60,460 nucleotides of DNA, taken from NCBI GenBank assembly GCA_009692425.1, contig SHZF01000021.1:1-60460 (forward strand), in the 5' to 3' direction. The stretch comes from Myxococcales bacterium (lineage in GTDB: Bacteria > Myxococcota_A > UBA9042). This document shows positions 18,583 to 28,100 of this stretch, piece by piece. Every line of letters begins with the position of its first letter. Within the stretch, counting starts at the first letter, position 1. The translations under genes and the position numbers were made by a program. The notes under the pieces are model-generated. The model did not search any database, was not told where the DNA came from, and saw only the letters and a program-made list of their open reading frames with translations.

Positions 18583-20363
18583 TGCAGTGCAGCCGCGTGC
18601 AGCGGCCCGCCCGCGCGCGCTGCGGCGAGAGCGGCCGCGACCCGATCGACGAGGCCCGCCACGGGCGTCTCGAAGCGCTCGCCCGTGCGCCGGATCTTGA
18701 CTTCGACGACTCCATCCTGGGCCTTGCGCCCACACACGATGTGCAGCGGGTAGCCCACCAAGTCTGCGTCGTTGAACTTGACGCCGGGCCGCTCGTCGCG
18801 GTCGTCGCGCACGACGTCGATCCCGCGGGCCTCGAGCGCGGCCTCGATCGCTTCTGCCGTCGCGGCCTGCGGGCCATCGATGGCCAGAGGCAGCACCACA
18901 ACCGGGTACGGCGCCAGCCCGACCGGCCAGCAGATGCCGCGCTCGTCGTGATTCTGCTCGATCGCAGCCGACACGATGCGCGTCACGCCGATGCCATAGC
19001 ATCCCATCTCAAAGGGCTTTTCTGTGCCGTCTTCGGCGACGAACGTGGCGTTCATCGCCTGGGAGTACTTCTGGCCCAGGTAGAACACGTGGCCCACCTC
19101 GATGCCGCGAAAGCCGCGCAACGCCGCCCCGCACTGGGGGCATGGGTCGCCGGGCACCGCCATTCGGATGTCCGCGACGGTAAGACCGGAGCAGTCGCGG
19201 ACCGGAACGACACCCTGCCGATGTGCTTGTTTTTCGTTCGCGCCGCACACGGCAGTGGTCAGGGCCATCACCTCGGCATCGGCCACGCAGCGGACGCCGC
19301 CGCCGTGCCCCAGGCCCCCGTTGCCCCCGAGAGCGCCGGAACCGTCCGCAGCCACCGGACCCACGTACCCGGGCGGCAGGCCGGTGGCCTTCGCGAACCA
19401 CGCGGCGTCCGCGAGCGCGACCAGGCCGGCGCCGAGGTGGGCCTTTACCTTGACCTCGTTGGCTTCGCGGTCACCGCGCACAAAGGCGGCGACGGGCTGG
19501 CCGTCAGCCTCGTACAACACGGCCTTGATCATCTGCCGGGGCGTGCAGCCGAGCGCCGCGCACACCATGTCGATCGTTTTCGCGCCCGGCGTGGCCACGA
19601 TTGCCGATGGCCCGGCGTCCCCGGGCAAGCTGGCGCGGGCTGGCGCGGGACTCGGGCACTTCTCGACGTTGGCCGCGTACGTGCACGCGCCACACGCCAC
19701 GAGGGCGTCTTCTCCAGAATCCGCCAAAACCTGGAATTCATGCGACATGCTGCCGCCGATCGCGCCGGTGTCCGCCTCGACGGGTCGGAACGCCAAGCCC
19801 ATTCGCTCGAATGTCCGCACGTACGCGTCATACATCGTGCGGTAGCTCGCATGGGCGCCCGCCACGGTCGCGTCGAACGAGTAGGCATCCTTCATCACGA
19901 ATTCGCGGCCGCGCATCAGACCGGCACGGGGCCGCATCTCGTCGCGGAATTTCGTCTGGATCTGATAGAAATTCAACGGTAACTGGCGATAGCTGCGCAC
20001 GTCCTTGCGCGCCAGATCGACCACGACCTCTTCGTGGGTCGGCCCGAGGCAAAACTCCGCATTCTTGCGGTCTTTCAAGCGCAACAGCTCCGGCCCGTAC
20101 TTCTCCCAGCGCCCCGACTCCTGCCACAGTTCGGCGGGCACTACGGCCGGCAGGAAGACTTCGAGCGCACCGGCCCGGTTCATCTCTTCGCGCACGATGG
20201 CCTTGACGCGCTCGACGACGCGGACCCCCAGCGGCAGGAAGCTGTAGATGCCTGCCGCCACCCGCCGGATGTACCCGCCGCGCACGAGGAGTTGGTGCGA
20301 GACGGTGTCGCCGTCCTTCGGCGGATCCCGCAGCGTGGGCAGATGCAAGCGGCTGGCGCGCAT
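18579..20363 (-). CDS. proS: prolyl-tRNA synthetase (bacterial type with editing domain)
   Basis: Charges tRNA-Pro. The start MRASRLHLPTLRDPP at 20363 has GGAG 8 nt upstream and gives 594 aa, close to the E. coli enzyme (572). Class II motifs are present: motif 1 around the RRVAAGIYSFLPLG segment, motif 2 (FRDEMRPRAGLMRGREFVMKD) and motif 3 (CYGIGVTR). Between motifs 2 and 3 lies the INS editing domain that clears mischarged alanine (VATPGAKTIDMV, KAVLYEADGQPVAAFVRGD). The C-terminal anticodon-binding domain ends the protein. It is the first gene of proS-pyrF-rlmB. Confidence 0.97.
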   Translation of the reverse strand: MRASRLHLPTLRDPPKDGDTVSHQLLVRGGYIRRVAAGIYSFLPLGVRVVERVKAIVREEMNRAGALEVFLPAVVPAELWQESGRWEKYGPELLRLKDRKNAEFCLGPTHEEVVVDLARKDVRSYRQLPLNFYQIQTKFRDEMRPRAGLMRGREFVMKDAYSFDATVAGAHASYRTMYDAYVRTFERMGLAFRPVEADTGAIGGSMSHEFQVLADSGEDALVACGACTYAANVEKCPSPAPARASLPGDAGPSAIVATPGAKTIDMVCAALGCTPRQMIKAVLYEADGQPVAAFVRGDREANEVKVKAHLGAGLVALADAAWFAKATGLPPGYVGPVAADGSGALGGNGGLGHGGGVRCVADAEVMALTTAVCGANEKQAHRQGVVPVRDCSGLTVADIRMAVPGDPCPQCGAALRGFRGIEVGHVFYLGQKYSQAMNATFVAEDGTEKPFEMGCYGIGVTRIVSAAIEQNHDERGICWPVGLAPYPVVVLPLAIDGPQAATAEAIEAALEARGIDVVRDDRDERPGVKFNDADLVGYPLHIVCGRKAQDGVVEVKIRRTGERFETPVAGLVDRVAAALAAARAGGPLHAAALQ

Positions 20364-20463
20364 GGCAAAGTCTCCGCGCCACCGCCCCGGCCCGCCGGAA
20401 CCGACGCGGCCCGCGGCAGCCAGCGCACGGCCGCGCATGAATCAGGCGAAACGGATGCCGCGG

Positions 20464-23400
20464 CTAGAGTTCGTACGTCGCGTGCATCGACCGCATGAGA
20501 TCGAGCAGGCTGACGCGGAACTGGTACTCCGAGAACAAGTAGCTGGCCTGCAGCGTTGCGAGGTCCGGGAATTTGTCGAGTTCCTTCTGCGCGGCCTTTA
20601 CGGCCAGACAGCCGGGGTTCATCAGGTCAGTCGACGTCTTCTGTGCGATGTACGTCTTGCCCGACAGTGGGTCGGTGAACTCGCACTTTTCCGTGCCGCC
20701 CGGCAGCGTGATCGCCGCCTGGTTGCCCTTCAGGAAGATGCGGCTGACGTCCATGAAGCTGCGGTCCCAGCCGCGCTGCAGCAACGCCATGCCGTACTGC
20801 GCCGCCAGCAACGGCATCCGGAACCGACTCGACGGGAAGAACGGGCGGGCGTCCGGGTAGATGCGGTACTTGATGCAGCCCTTCATGTCGGCTGCCACGG
20901 TGCCAGGAGGGAACGCCTTCGCGTCCGCGCACGCCTTGCGCTGTTGTTCGGCGCCCGGACCCACGAACGTCGGCGCGACGATGATGTCGTCGTCTGCCAC
21001 CTCGGTGCCGCCGTGCAGCATGAGCCAGCCGACCGGGTTCTCGTCCTCGACGTTGATCGCCGAGTAGATGTTCATGAGTTGGCGCGGGAACGCGCTGAAG
21101 AAGCTCACGAGGAAGCGCCGCTGATCTTCGGACTCGTTGACGGCCTGGAAACGGGCCATCGTCGGGTCCGACAGGAAGATGAACGCGGCGAGCCGGTCGT
21201 AGATCTGGCCACCTGACGTCGGCCGCTGCAAGTATCCGCCGCCCCAGCCGCCGTACAACTGCCGGGAACCGGACGTCTCGTCGAGGTAGTGGGGGTCGCC
21301 GGTATTCTGGTCATAGTTGTTGTACGGCTCGAAGCGCAGGCGCTTGGCGTTCCAAGCGTAGATGCCGGGGCTCGGCCGCTGCAGTACGCCGGCCATCGTA
21401 TTGAACGTGTTCAGCATCGCGTACGATCCCGCCAGGCCGCCGTTCGGGTCCTGATCCCACTCGCGACCGTAGCGCTTCTTCCACCACCCGTTCTTGTTGT
21501 AGGTCGCAAAGTCGACCATCCAATACTGGAACTGCCGCGTGGCGCGCCAGAACGCCCCCTGCACCCGGCCCGAATAGTTGTTGGTGTGGAACGTCTCTGA
21601 ATCACGGCTGTAGCCGTAGAAGTACCAGTACTGCTCGTAGTCGTCGAGCGAGTTGCGCGCGATCTCGTAGGCGTCGGCGCCTTCGTCACCCGTCGCGCAC
21701 GTCGCGGTCTGGCCGTTGATCTCGTCCGAGCAGAAGCGATAGGGCACTTCGACGATGGCGGCACCGTTGGCACCCTTGGTCTTGGCGCAGAACTTTTCCT
21801 CCCCCATCGCCTGGCACTGGGAGCCGGCGGCGCAGTCCGCATCGGCCGCGCAGCGGTCGCCCTTCAAGTCCGACCACGCGACGTGCTTGCGGTTGTACAT
21901 GTTGTCGATCGCATCCTTGGCACCTTTGCCCGATGCAAAGTAGCGCGGCAACGACGACCAGTGGACCCGGCGCGTTAGGATGTTCATCGGGTGCGTGCCC
22001 TGCTGCGTCACCATCGTCACGGCCGGGTTCTCGTCGTTGGGTGTTGCGAGGTAATCCTTCAGGGGCGGCAGGTCGCCTCCGCCGGCGAGACCGACAGCTG
22101 CGGGCGGAGCGGTGTCCAGCGCGGGCGGGTTCGCGAACGTCTCCACCATGTCGCCGTACGCGAACTTCAGCGCGGCCTTGTCGTACAGGCCCACGCCTTG
22201 GTCGCGGCCGTTGAACTTTGCTGTGTAGTCCATCACCGACGCGAGTTGCTGCGTGCGGATGTGCTCGCGCCCCTGCTCCGGCGTGTCCTGCTGCCACGGG
22301 TTGACGACGTCGGTCCGGTTGTTCGAATCAAGCTTGAGTTCCCAGTACTTGCGGTGGTAGTTCAGCGCGTCGGTCGAAGCCTCGAAGTTGTGGCGCAGGC
22401 CGAGCGTGTGGCCGACCTCGTGCAACTGCGTGCCCTTGTAGATGCGCTGCCACAGTTCGAGCTTGACCTCTTCGCGCAGGCGCTGGACGACCTCGCGGCC
22501 GATCTCCTGGGTGACGCGCACCGTCTCGTCCGTCGTGTCCGAGTACAACGGGCCCGGCAGGAAGCGGTACTTCTCCGCATTCGGCTGGGCGGCGTTCGCC
22601 TGGTTCACGGCGAGGCGCAAGTCCTGCATCAGGTCCGCCGTCGAGCAGCGGTGCCAGCGCAGGTCCGGGCCATTGGTGCGGCAGATGCGGCCCTTTGCGG
22701 TGCCCTGCGACTCGTAGTCACCTGCCTTGGCGCACGCATCGCTCGTGGCGCGGCTGCCGTCCTTGAAGTTGTCGAAGATGGTCGGAACCTTGGCGTCGAG
22801 GTACGCCTTGCATATCTCCGCGTCGAACCGGCGGCCGTACTCCTCGGCCATGCCGACCAAGGCGCCGTCGGCGAAATCGGCGAGGTGGATCGTGCGCTTG
22901 CCGAGCTCAGCCACGACCTTTTCACGGGCGCGGATGGCAGCGGTGTGGCCCCACTGCGCGATCGACATGCGCTTGAGGTCGTCCGGGCTCACGGTCGATG
23001 CCGTGCCGGCCTTGACGCGCGGGTCCTTGAACAAGGTGTGGGCGAAGTACGAGTCGTCGCCGCTCACCAGCATCGCGTCGATGCTCGGGTTGGACTGGAT
23101 GCGGGCCATGCGCGATTGGGCCCACGTCCCTGCATCGTCGCCGTGCTCCAGCCCGAGGGTCTCCAGGCGCTGGCGTACGTCGGGGTCGATCAGGTTCTTG
23201 ACCATGCCCTGGACGTCTGTCGTGCTTTTCGGCACCTTGGTGTCGTAGCCACGCTTGACCGCACGCGAGACATTAAAGAGTTTTTCGCTGGCGCGCTTGA
23301 TGTCGTTGAAGTCCTTGATGCCGGACTGCAGTTCAATCGCTTGCATCGCCGCCTCGGCGCCGAGCTTCATCACGCCCGAGTACGCATGGGCACTCGCCGA

Positions 23401-25083
23401 AATCGTCTCGCCCGTGATCGGGTCGGCCGCAGAGGGACCGTAGCCATACAGGCCCGCCTGGTTGGGCGCAGGCACGGCGTGCATGAAGCTGTAGCGCAGG
23501 TCGCCGAAGCGGTGCGGCTGGCTCATGTTGCGGCAATACTTGCCGTACTTCGTGCCCGCGTAGGTCTTGCTGCCGAGCTTGAGGTCCGGGTATTCCGCGG
23601 TGGCGGCTCCCTCAGACTTCGCCTTGACACCCGCCAGACTCGAATTCTCGCATACGATGAACATCGGGAAGTCGGGCTTCTTGCCCTTGCGAAACTCGAC
23701 GACCTGATTGTACGGGTCCGACCACGCTTCGCCGATCTCGACCGACTGCTTCACGAGTTCGCGCGGGTGGTCGTCGTTGAGGTAGTACACGATCGGGACC
23801 GGCGACATCTTCGTGTAGTCGAAGCCGCCCTTCCACATCGCGCCCGCGCTGCCGGCCGGCTTGCACGCATTGTTGCCTTCCATGCCATCGACCACGCTCG
23901 CCTTGGGGTCAACGTAGCACTTCACGTACTTGTCCCAGATGCGGTGGCGCTGGGCGCGGCGCACGGCGTTGTTGAAGATGTTGCCAAACTCGATGTCGAA
24001 GGCTGGCCGCTCGCTGCGGAAGAAGCCGAATTTCTCGAACTCGACGTCGTCCATCTCGCGCGACACATAGCGGCGCTCGTCGCCGGCCTTGTACTGCGGC
24101 ACTTCGAGGAAATAGCTGCGCGCGCGGATTTCCTCGGATGTGCAGTCGAACACGCCGCCGATGTACCAAGGGTAGAAGAAGCAGATGGGGATCATGCCGA
24201 AGCCGCTCAGGTACGTCGTCGGCGCACCGACCACCCAGCGGTTCATGAACGTGATCGTCTTCTGCGTGCCGTACTCCGGCGACTTGGTCTCGCTCATCTC
24301 GAACTGCTCGTCCTCGGGAGCGACGTCGCCCTCGTACAGCGAGCCGAACGTGCCGGCGAGCCCAGCCGCGTTGACCTCTTCGCTCAGCACGGTGCCCGCA
24401 CCCCACGCGACACGCATGTATTCGCGCTGATACCACTTGCGGTCGGTCGTGTTCTCGCCCTTGACGTTGGTGGTCTCGCCCGTCGCTGCCGAATAGGCGT
24501 ACTGCACGTCGAAGTGCGAAATGGCCCACGCCCACATCGGCGCGCCCCGATACACGTAGCGCGGCGTCTTGCGAACGCAGAAGCCGTGCCAGTCCTCCTC
24601 ACCCGTGAGCGTTGGCTTGGCCGCGTCGGCGCACCAGGCGTCCTTGCCGCACGTGGAGTTGTCGCCCGGCGCGCATTTGATTTTCTGGTAGTCCTCCGGC
24701 ATCGCGGAGACGACCGGCTTGCCCTTGGCGTCCTTCACAGCGATGTCGACGTCCGATCGCTGCGCGTAGGCCTCCGAACCCACCTGGAATTCGTAGGTAC
24801 GGTAGAAGATGAGGTTCTTCTCCTGCACTTCGAACACGCCGCGCACGAGCGAACTCATGGCGCCGGGAAACGAGGAGGCCGACGTGAACGAAGCGTGGAC
24901 CACCGTGTTGCGCAGGTACCACTCGCGGCCGAGGATGTCCGCCTTCTTGACGGCGTTTGGCTGCACTTCGTTGATTTCGGGCCGGTCCTGGGCGCATGCC
25001 AACGCGCTGGTCAGGGCGGCGGTCAGCGCGAGCCGGCTCAAGTAGCGGTGCGGGCGCTGGGCGAGGTGGGTCGGGGCGTTCAT
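20464..25083 (-). CDS. giant exported zinc metalloprotease, Met-zincin family (paralog 1)
   Basis: A 1,539-aa predicted surface or periplasmic metalloprotease. The start at 25083 (MNAPTHLAQRPHRYLSRL) has GGAGA 7 nt upstream. A signal peptide ends in SALAC, an imperfect lipobox, so it may be a lipoprotein. The zinc motif HEVGHTLGLRH has His888, Glu889, His892 and His898, followed by the Met-turn SVMDY (Met951). The upstream segment YGPSAADPITGETI resembles the DPRTGE strand of Met-zincin (DUF4953/DUF5117-type) proteases. Several short Cys clusters (for example CAADADCAAGSQC) may form disulfide knots. It is about twice the usual family size. The next gene upstream is its larger paralog. The substrate is unknown. 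Confidence 0.8.
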   Translation of the reverse strand: MNAPTHLAQRPHRYLSRLALTAALTSALACAQDRPEINEVQPNAVKKADILGREWYLRNTVVHASFTSASSFPGAMSSLVRGVFEVQEKNLIFYRTYEFQVGSEAYAQRSDVDIAVKDAKGKPVVSAMPEDYQKIKCAPGDNSTCGKDAWCADAAKPTLTGEEDWHGFCVRKTPRYVYRGAPMWAWAISHFDVQYAYSAATGETTNVKGENTTDRKWYQREYMRVAWGAGTVLSEEVNAAGLAGTFGSLYEGDVAPEDEQFEMSETKSPEYGTQKTITFMNRWVVGAPTTYLSGFGMIPICFFYPWYIGGVFDCTSEEIRARSYFLEVPQYKAGDERRYVSREMDDVEFEKFGFFRSERPAFDIEFGNIFNNAVRRAQRHRIWDKYVKCYVDPKASVVDGMEGNNACKPAGSAGAMWKGGFDYTKMSPVPIVYYLNDDHPRELVKQSVEIGEAWSDPYNQVVEFRKGKKPDFPMFIVCENSSLAGVKAKSEGAATAEYPDLKLGSKTYAGTKYGKYCRNMSQPHRFGDLRYSFMHAVPAPNQAGLYGYGPSAADPITGETISASAHAYSGVMKLGAEAAMQAIELQSGIKDFNDIKRASEKLFNVSRAVKRGYDTKVPKSTTDVQGMVKNLIDPDVRQRLETLGLEHGDDAGTWAQSRMARIQSNPSIDAMLVSGDDSYFAHTLFKDPRVKAGTASTVSPDDLKRMSIAQWGHTAAIRAREKVVAELGKRTIHLADFADGALVGMAEEYGRRFDAEICKAYLDAKVPTIFDNFKDGSRATSDACAKAGDYESQGTAKGRICRTNGPDLRWHRCSTADLMQDLRLAVNQANAAQPNAEKYRFLPGPLYSDTTDETVRVTQEIGREVVQRLREEVKLELWQRIYKGTQLHEVGHTLGLRHNFEASTDALNYHRKYWELKLDSNNRTDVVNPWQQDTPEQGREHIRTQQLASVMDYTAKFNGRDQGVGLYDKAALKFAYGDMVETFANPPALDTAPPAAVGLAGGGDLPPLKDYLATPNDENPAVTMVTQQGTHPMNILTRRVHWSSLPRYFASGKGAKDAIDNMYNRKHVAWSDLKGDRCAADADCAAGSQCQAMGEEKFCAKTKGANGAAIVEVPYRFCSDEINGQTATCATGDEGADAYEIARNSLDDYEQYWYFYGYSRDSETFHTNNYSGRVQGAFWRATRQFQYWMVDFATYNKNGWWKKRYGREWDQDPNGGLAGSYAMLNTFNTMAGVLQRPSPGIYAWNAKRLRFEPYNNYDQNTGDPHYLDETSGSRQLYGGWGGGYLQRPTSGGQIYDRLAAFIFLSDPTMARFQAVNESEDQRRFLVSFFSAFPRQLMNIYSAINVEDENPVGWLMLHGGTEVADDDIIVAPTFVGPGAEQQRKACADAKAFPPGTVAADMKGCIKYRIYPDARPFFPSSRFRMPLLAAQYGMALLQRGWDRSFMDVSRIFLKGNQAAITLPGGTEKCEFTDPLSGKTYIAQKTSTDLMNPGCLAVKAAQKELDKFPDLATLQASYLFSEYQFRVSLLDLMRSMHATYEL

Positions 25084-25183
25084 CTGAGGTCTCCGATTTG
25101 CGTGGTCCGCGTTCGGGTGCGCTGCTCGCGCGGGCGGGTTCAGGTGCGCATGGTGCGCGTTCGGGGGGGCCAAGTGGGCCAGG

Positions 25184-28100
25184 CTAGTTCAGGCCGATCG
25201 AGCCGTAGATGCCGTAAAGGTTGCGGAACTGGTCGACGAGCTCCATTTCCTTCTTGATCGTGTTCGCGATGACTTCGCGCTCGGCGCCTGTGGCCTTGCT
25301 GAGCCACGTCTTCGCGCACGCCACACCGTCGCTGCACAGGCCGTCTTGGCACGTCGACCCCGAGGCACAGCCCGACTTGAGCTTGTTGAGCTTGCGCAGG
25401 GTCTCGTATGTCGGCGAATACTGGTCCGACGTGTAGTTCGGCTTGGGCGCCACGTAGGTCTTCTTGCCCCACGGGTCCTCGAATTCGGCAACCTCCAGCT
25501 TCGTTTCGGCCCCACCGACCTTGCCTTGGCCGAACGTGTACTGGCCGCCGGAGCCCTTGAGCCACACCGCCATCGAGTCGGTGTAGCTCGGGTCGAAGCC
25601 GGCCGGCAGGTTCGCGATGGCCTCGACCGACGCCATCAGCCGCAAGCTCGGGTTCATCACCGACGGCACCACGCGCGCTTGCGTGGCGGGAGCCGGCTTG
25701 AAGGGGTTGTAGGGGATGAACTGCTTGGTCGTCGGGTGGAACGTGCCGCCAATGCGCTGGACGTCGCCCGCCGCCATGCCGCCGAGCACGTCGGCCAGTT
25801 GCTTCGGGTAGATCGTGTTGAAGCCGATCGCCGTGCCGCGGAACAGCGGAAGTTGCTCGCCCACGTAGTCGGTCAGGAAGTTGGCCGTCGAGTTCGTCAT
25901 CATGCCGATCGAAGCCGCCTTCTCCCAGTAGGAGCCGATGACCTTCGGGTGGTCGTAGTAGTAGTAGCCCTTCTTCGTTGCGAACGCCGTCCACGGGAAC
26001 TTGCCGAGGCCGATCGGTACGTTGGCACCCGCCTCACAGCCTGCGGCGCCCACTTCGTACGACACGTTCGTGTACGTGTTCGAGTCCTTGTCGAAGGCAT
26101 AGCAGCCCGGCGCCGGCGACGTGATCGATGCGGTGAAGCGCTTGAACGCGTCTTCCGACGCCCGCTTGAGCGGGTAGAGGCCGAACAGGCCGTTGTCGAA
26201 CTGGTCCCACCAGCCGTAGACGCGGTAGATGTTGTTGAACAGGGCGTAGAAGCGGCCGGCGTCGGCCATTGGCCCGAGCCAGCGATCCTGGATGCGCGCC
26301 ATGTAGCCCGCCGGGCTGCCGCCGCGGGCGAACCAGAGGCGCTCGCGCTTGAACGCGTCGAACAGGTAGTACTCGTTGAGCATCTCGCCGGAGTGGAAGA
26401 CGATCTCCTCCGGGCTCGAGCCCATGTCGAAGCGGTAGCAGCCGAGGTTGCCAGCGTACTCGTCGGAGCAGTACTTGTAGGGCACCTCGAAGAAGGTCTT
26501 GTCGGCGTCGCCGCGGCCGTAGTGTTGGTTGTTGTCCATTTCCTGCTCGAGGTACTGCGCCGGCACCGACTCGCGTTTCTTGTTCAGTTCCGGTGGCATC
26601 CAGTCGTTGGGATACGCCAGCGACGTCGTCACGCGGCCGCCCCACTGCCAGTCGGCAGTGTCTTGCTTCCACGAGACGTTTTCGAAGGACGTGCCCTGGT
26701 TCTTCGCATAGCGCCGGGTCTGCTTGGTCAGGTAGCTCGTGTCGGCGTAGACCTCGAGCATTTCGCCGTAGCCGTACTTGATCGCCGCGTAGTCGTACTT
26801 GCCGAGACCCCACACGTCGGCGTGGACACGCTGGCCGTAGTCCATGACCGTCGAGTACTGGTACTCCGTGCGGCGGTTGTCGATTTCCTTCGCCGTCATG
26901 TGCGGGCGCGGCACGTATTTCTTGAGCTCTTCGAGCTTCGACTCCTGCTCGACGAGCGTGCCGGCGAACTGGCCGGTCAACGCGGCGGCGCAGAAGCCGC
27001 CCTGGCACAGTTGGCCATCGGTGCAGGCCGCGTCGTCCTTGCACGCGACCTTCTCGTGGCACAGCCCGCCCTTGCAGAAGGCGCCGTCGCCGCAGGCCGC
27101 GTCGCTCGTGCACGCCACTGTGAACGGCGTCTTGCCGTGGCACGTGCCGACCTGGCTGCCGTCTTGATCGACGCACTTGGTCTTGGCGCACTTCGCACCG
27201 CCCGGGCACTCCGCGTCGGCCGTGCAGGCCTTGAGCACGCACTTTTCGCCGAATTCGTCGTTCAGGCAGAACGAGTCGGCCGACACCACGCCCGAGGGCG
27301 CATTCAACTGGCCGCAGACCACGGCCTCCTTTTCGCGGCCCTTGTCCGGATCGAAGTACGGGTCGAAGTAGTTCAACAGGTCCATCGAGGCTTCAAAGTT
27401 GTGGCGCAGGCCGACGGTGTGGCCGACCTCGTGCTCCATGACGCCGCGGAAAAGCGCAACCGACAGCGCGGTCCGCAGTGCGTCGCCCTTGTAGCAAGCC
27501 TTATCGAAGACCTTCGTGTCCGAACCCGCGTACTTGTCGGTCGGCGTCTGGCCGGGCTGGCAGCGCATGCGCTTGGCCAGGCCGAGCAGCGACGCGTCCT
27601 CGAATTCGGCCGGCGTGATGCTGTGGATGCCGAGCAACTGCAGGCGGCGCTTCTCGTCAATGGCCCGCTTCGGCGTCGCCCATCCCAACGGACTGATCTT
27701 GCCGAGCAACTCCGGTCCAATCTGCTCGCCGGGCTGCACGGCGCCCTCGGACATCACGAGCGCGACCTCGTCGTTGATTAGTGCCCGCTCCACCGACGTG
27801 CCCTTGAGCTTGTCGAACTGCGCGTACACCTGCTTGATGTCGAAGCTCGGGATCGCTTTGTCGAGTACCTTCTGGAGGTTCTTCGGGTTCTCCAGATCGT
27901 GGACCAGCTTGTCAGCTTCGAGCGGCAGCAGGCCGGCACCGCGCGCGAGGTCGGCCAACCGCAGTGTCGATTCAGACTTGGCGCGTTCGAGCGCCTCGGT
28001 GTCGGTCTCTTCGTCTGCGCCCGCACCGGCGGGAAGCGCCGCGCCCCACAGCGACTTGTCCTTCGCCGTGGTGGACTGCTGGTTGATATAGTCGCGGATG

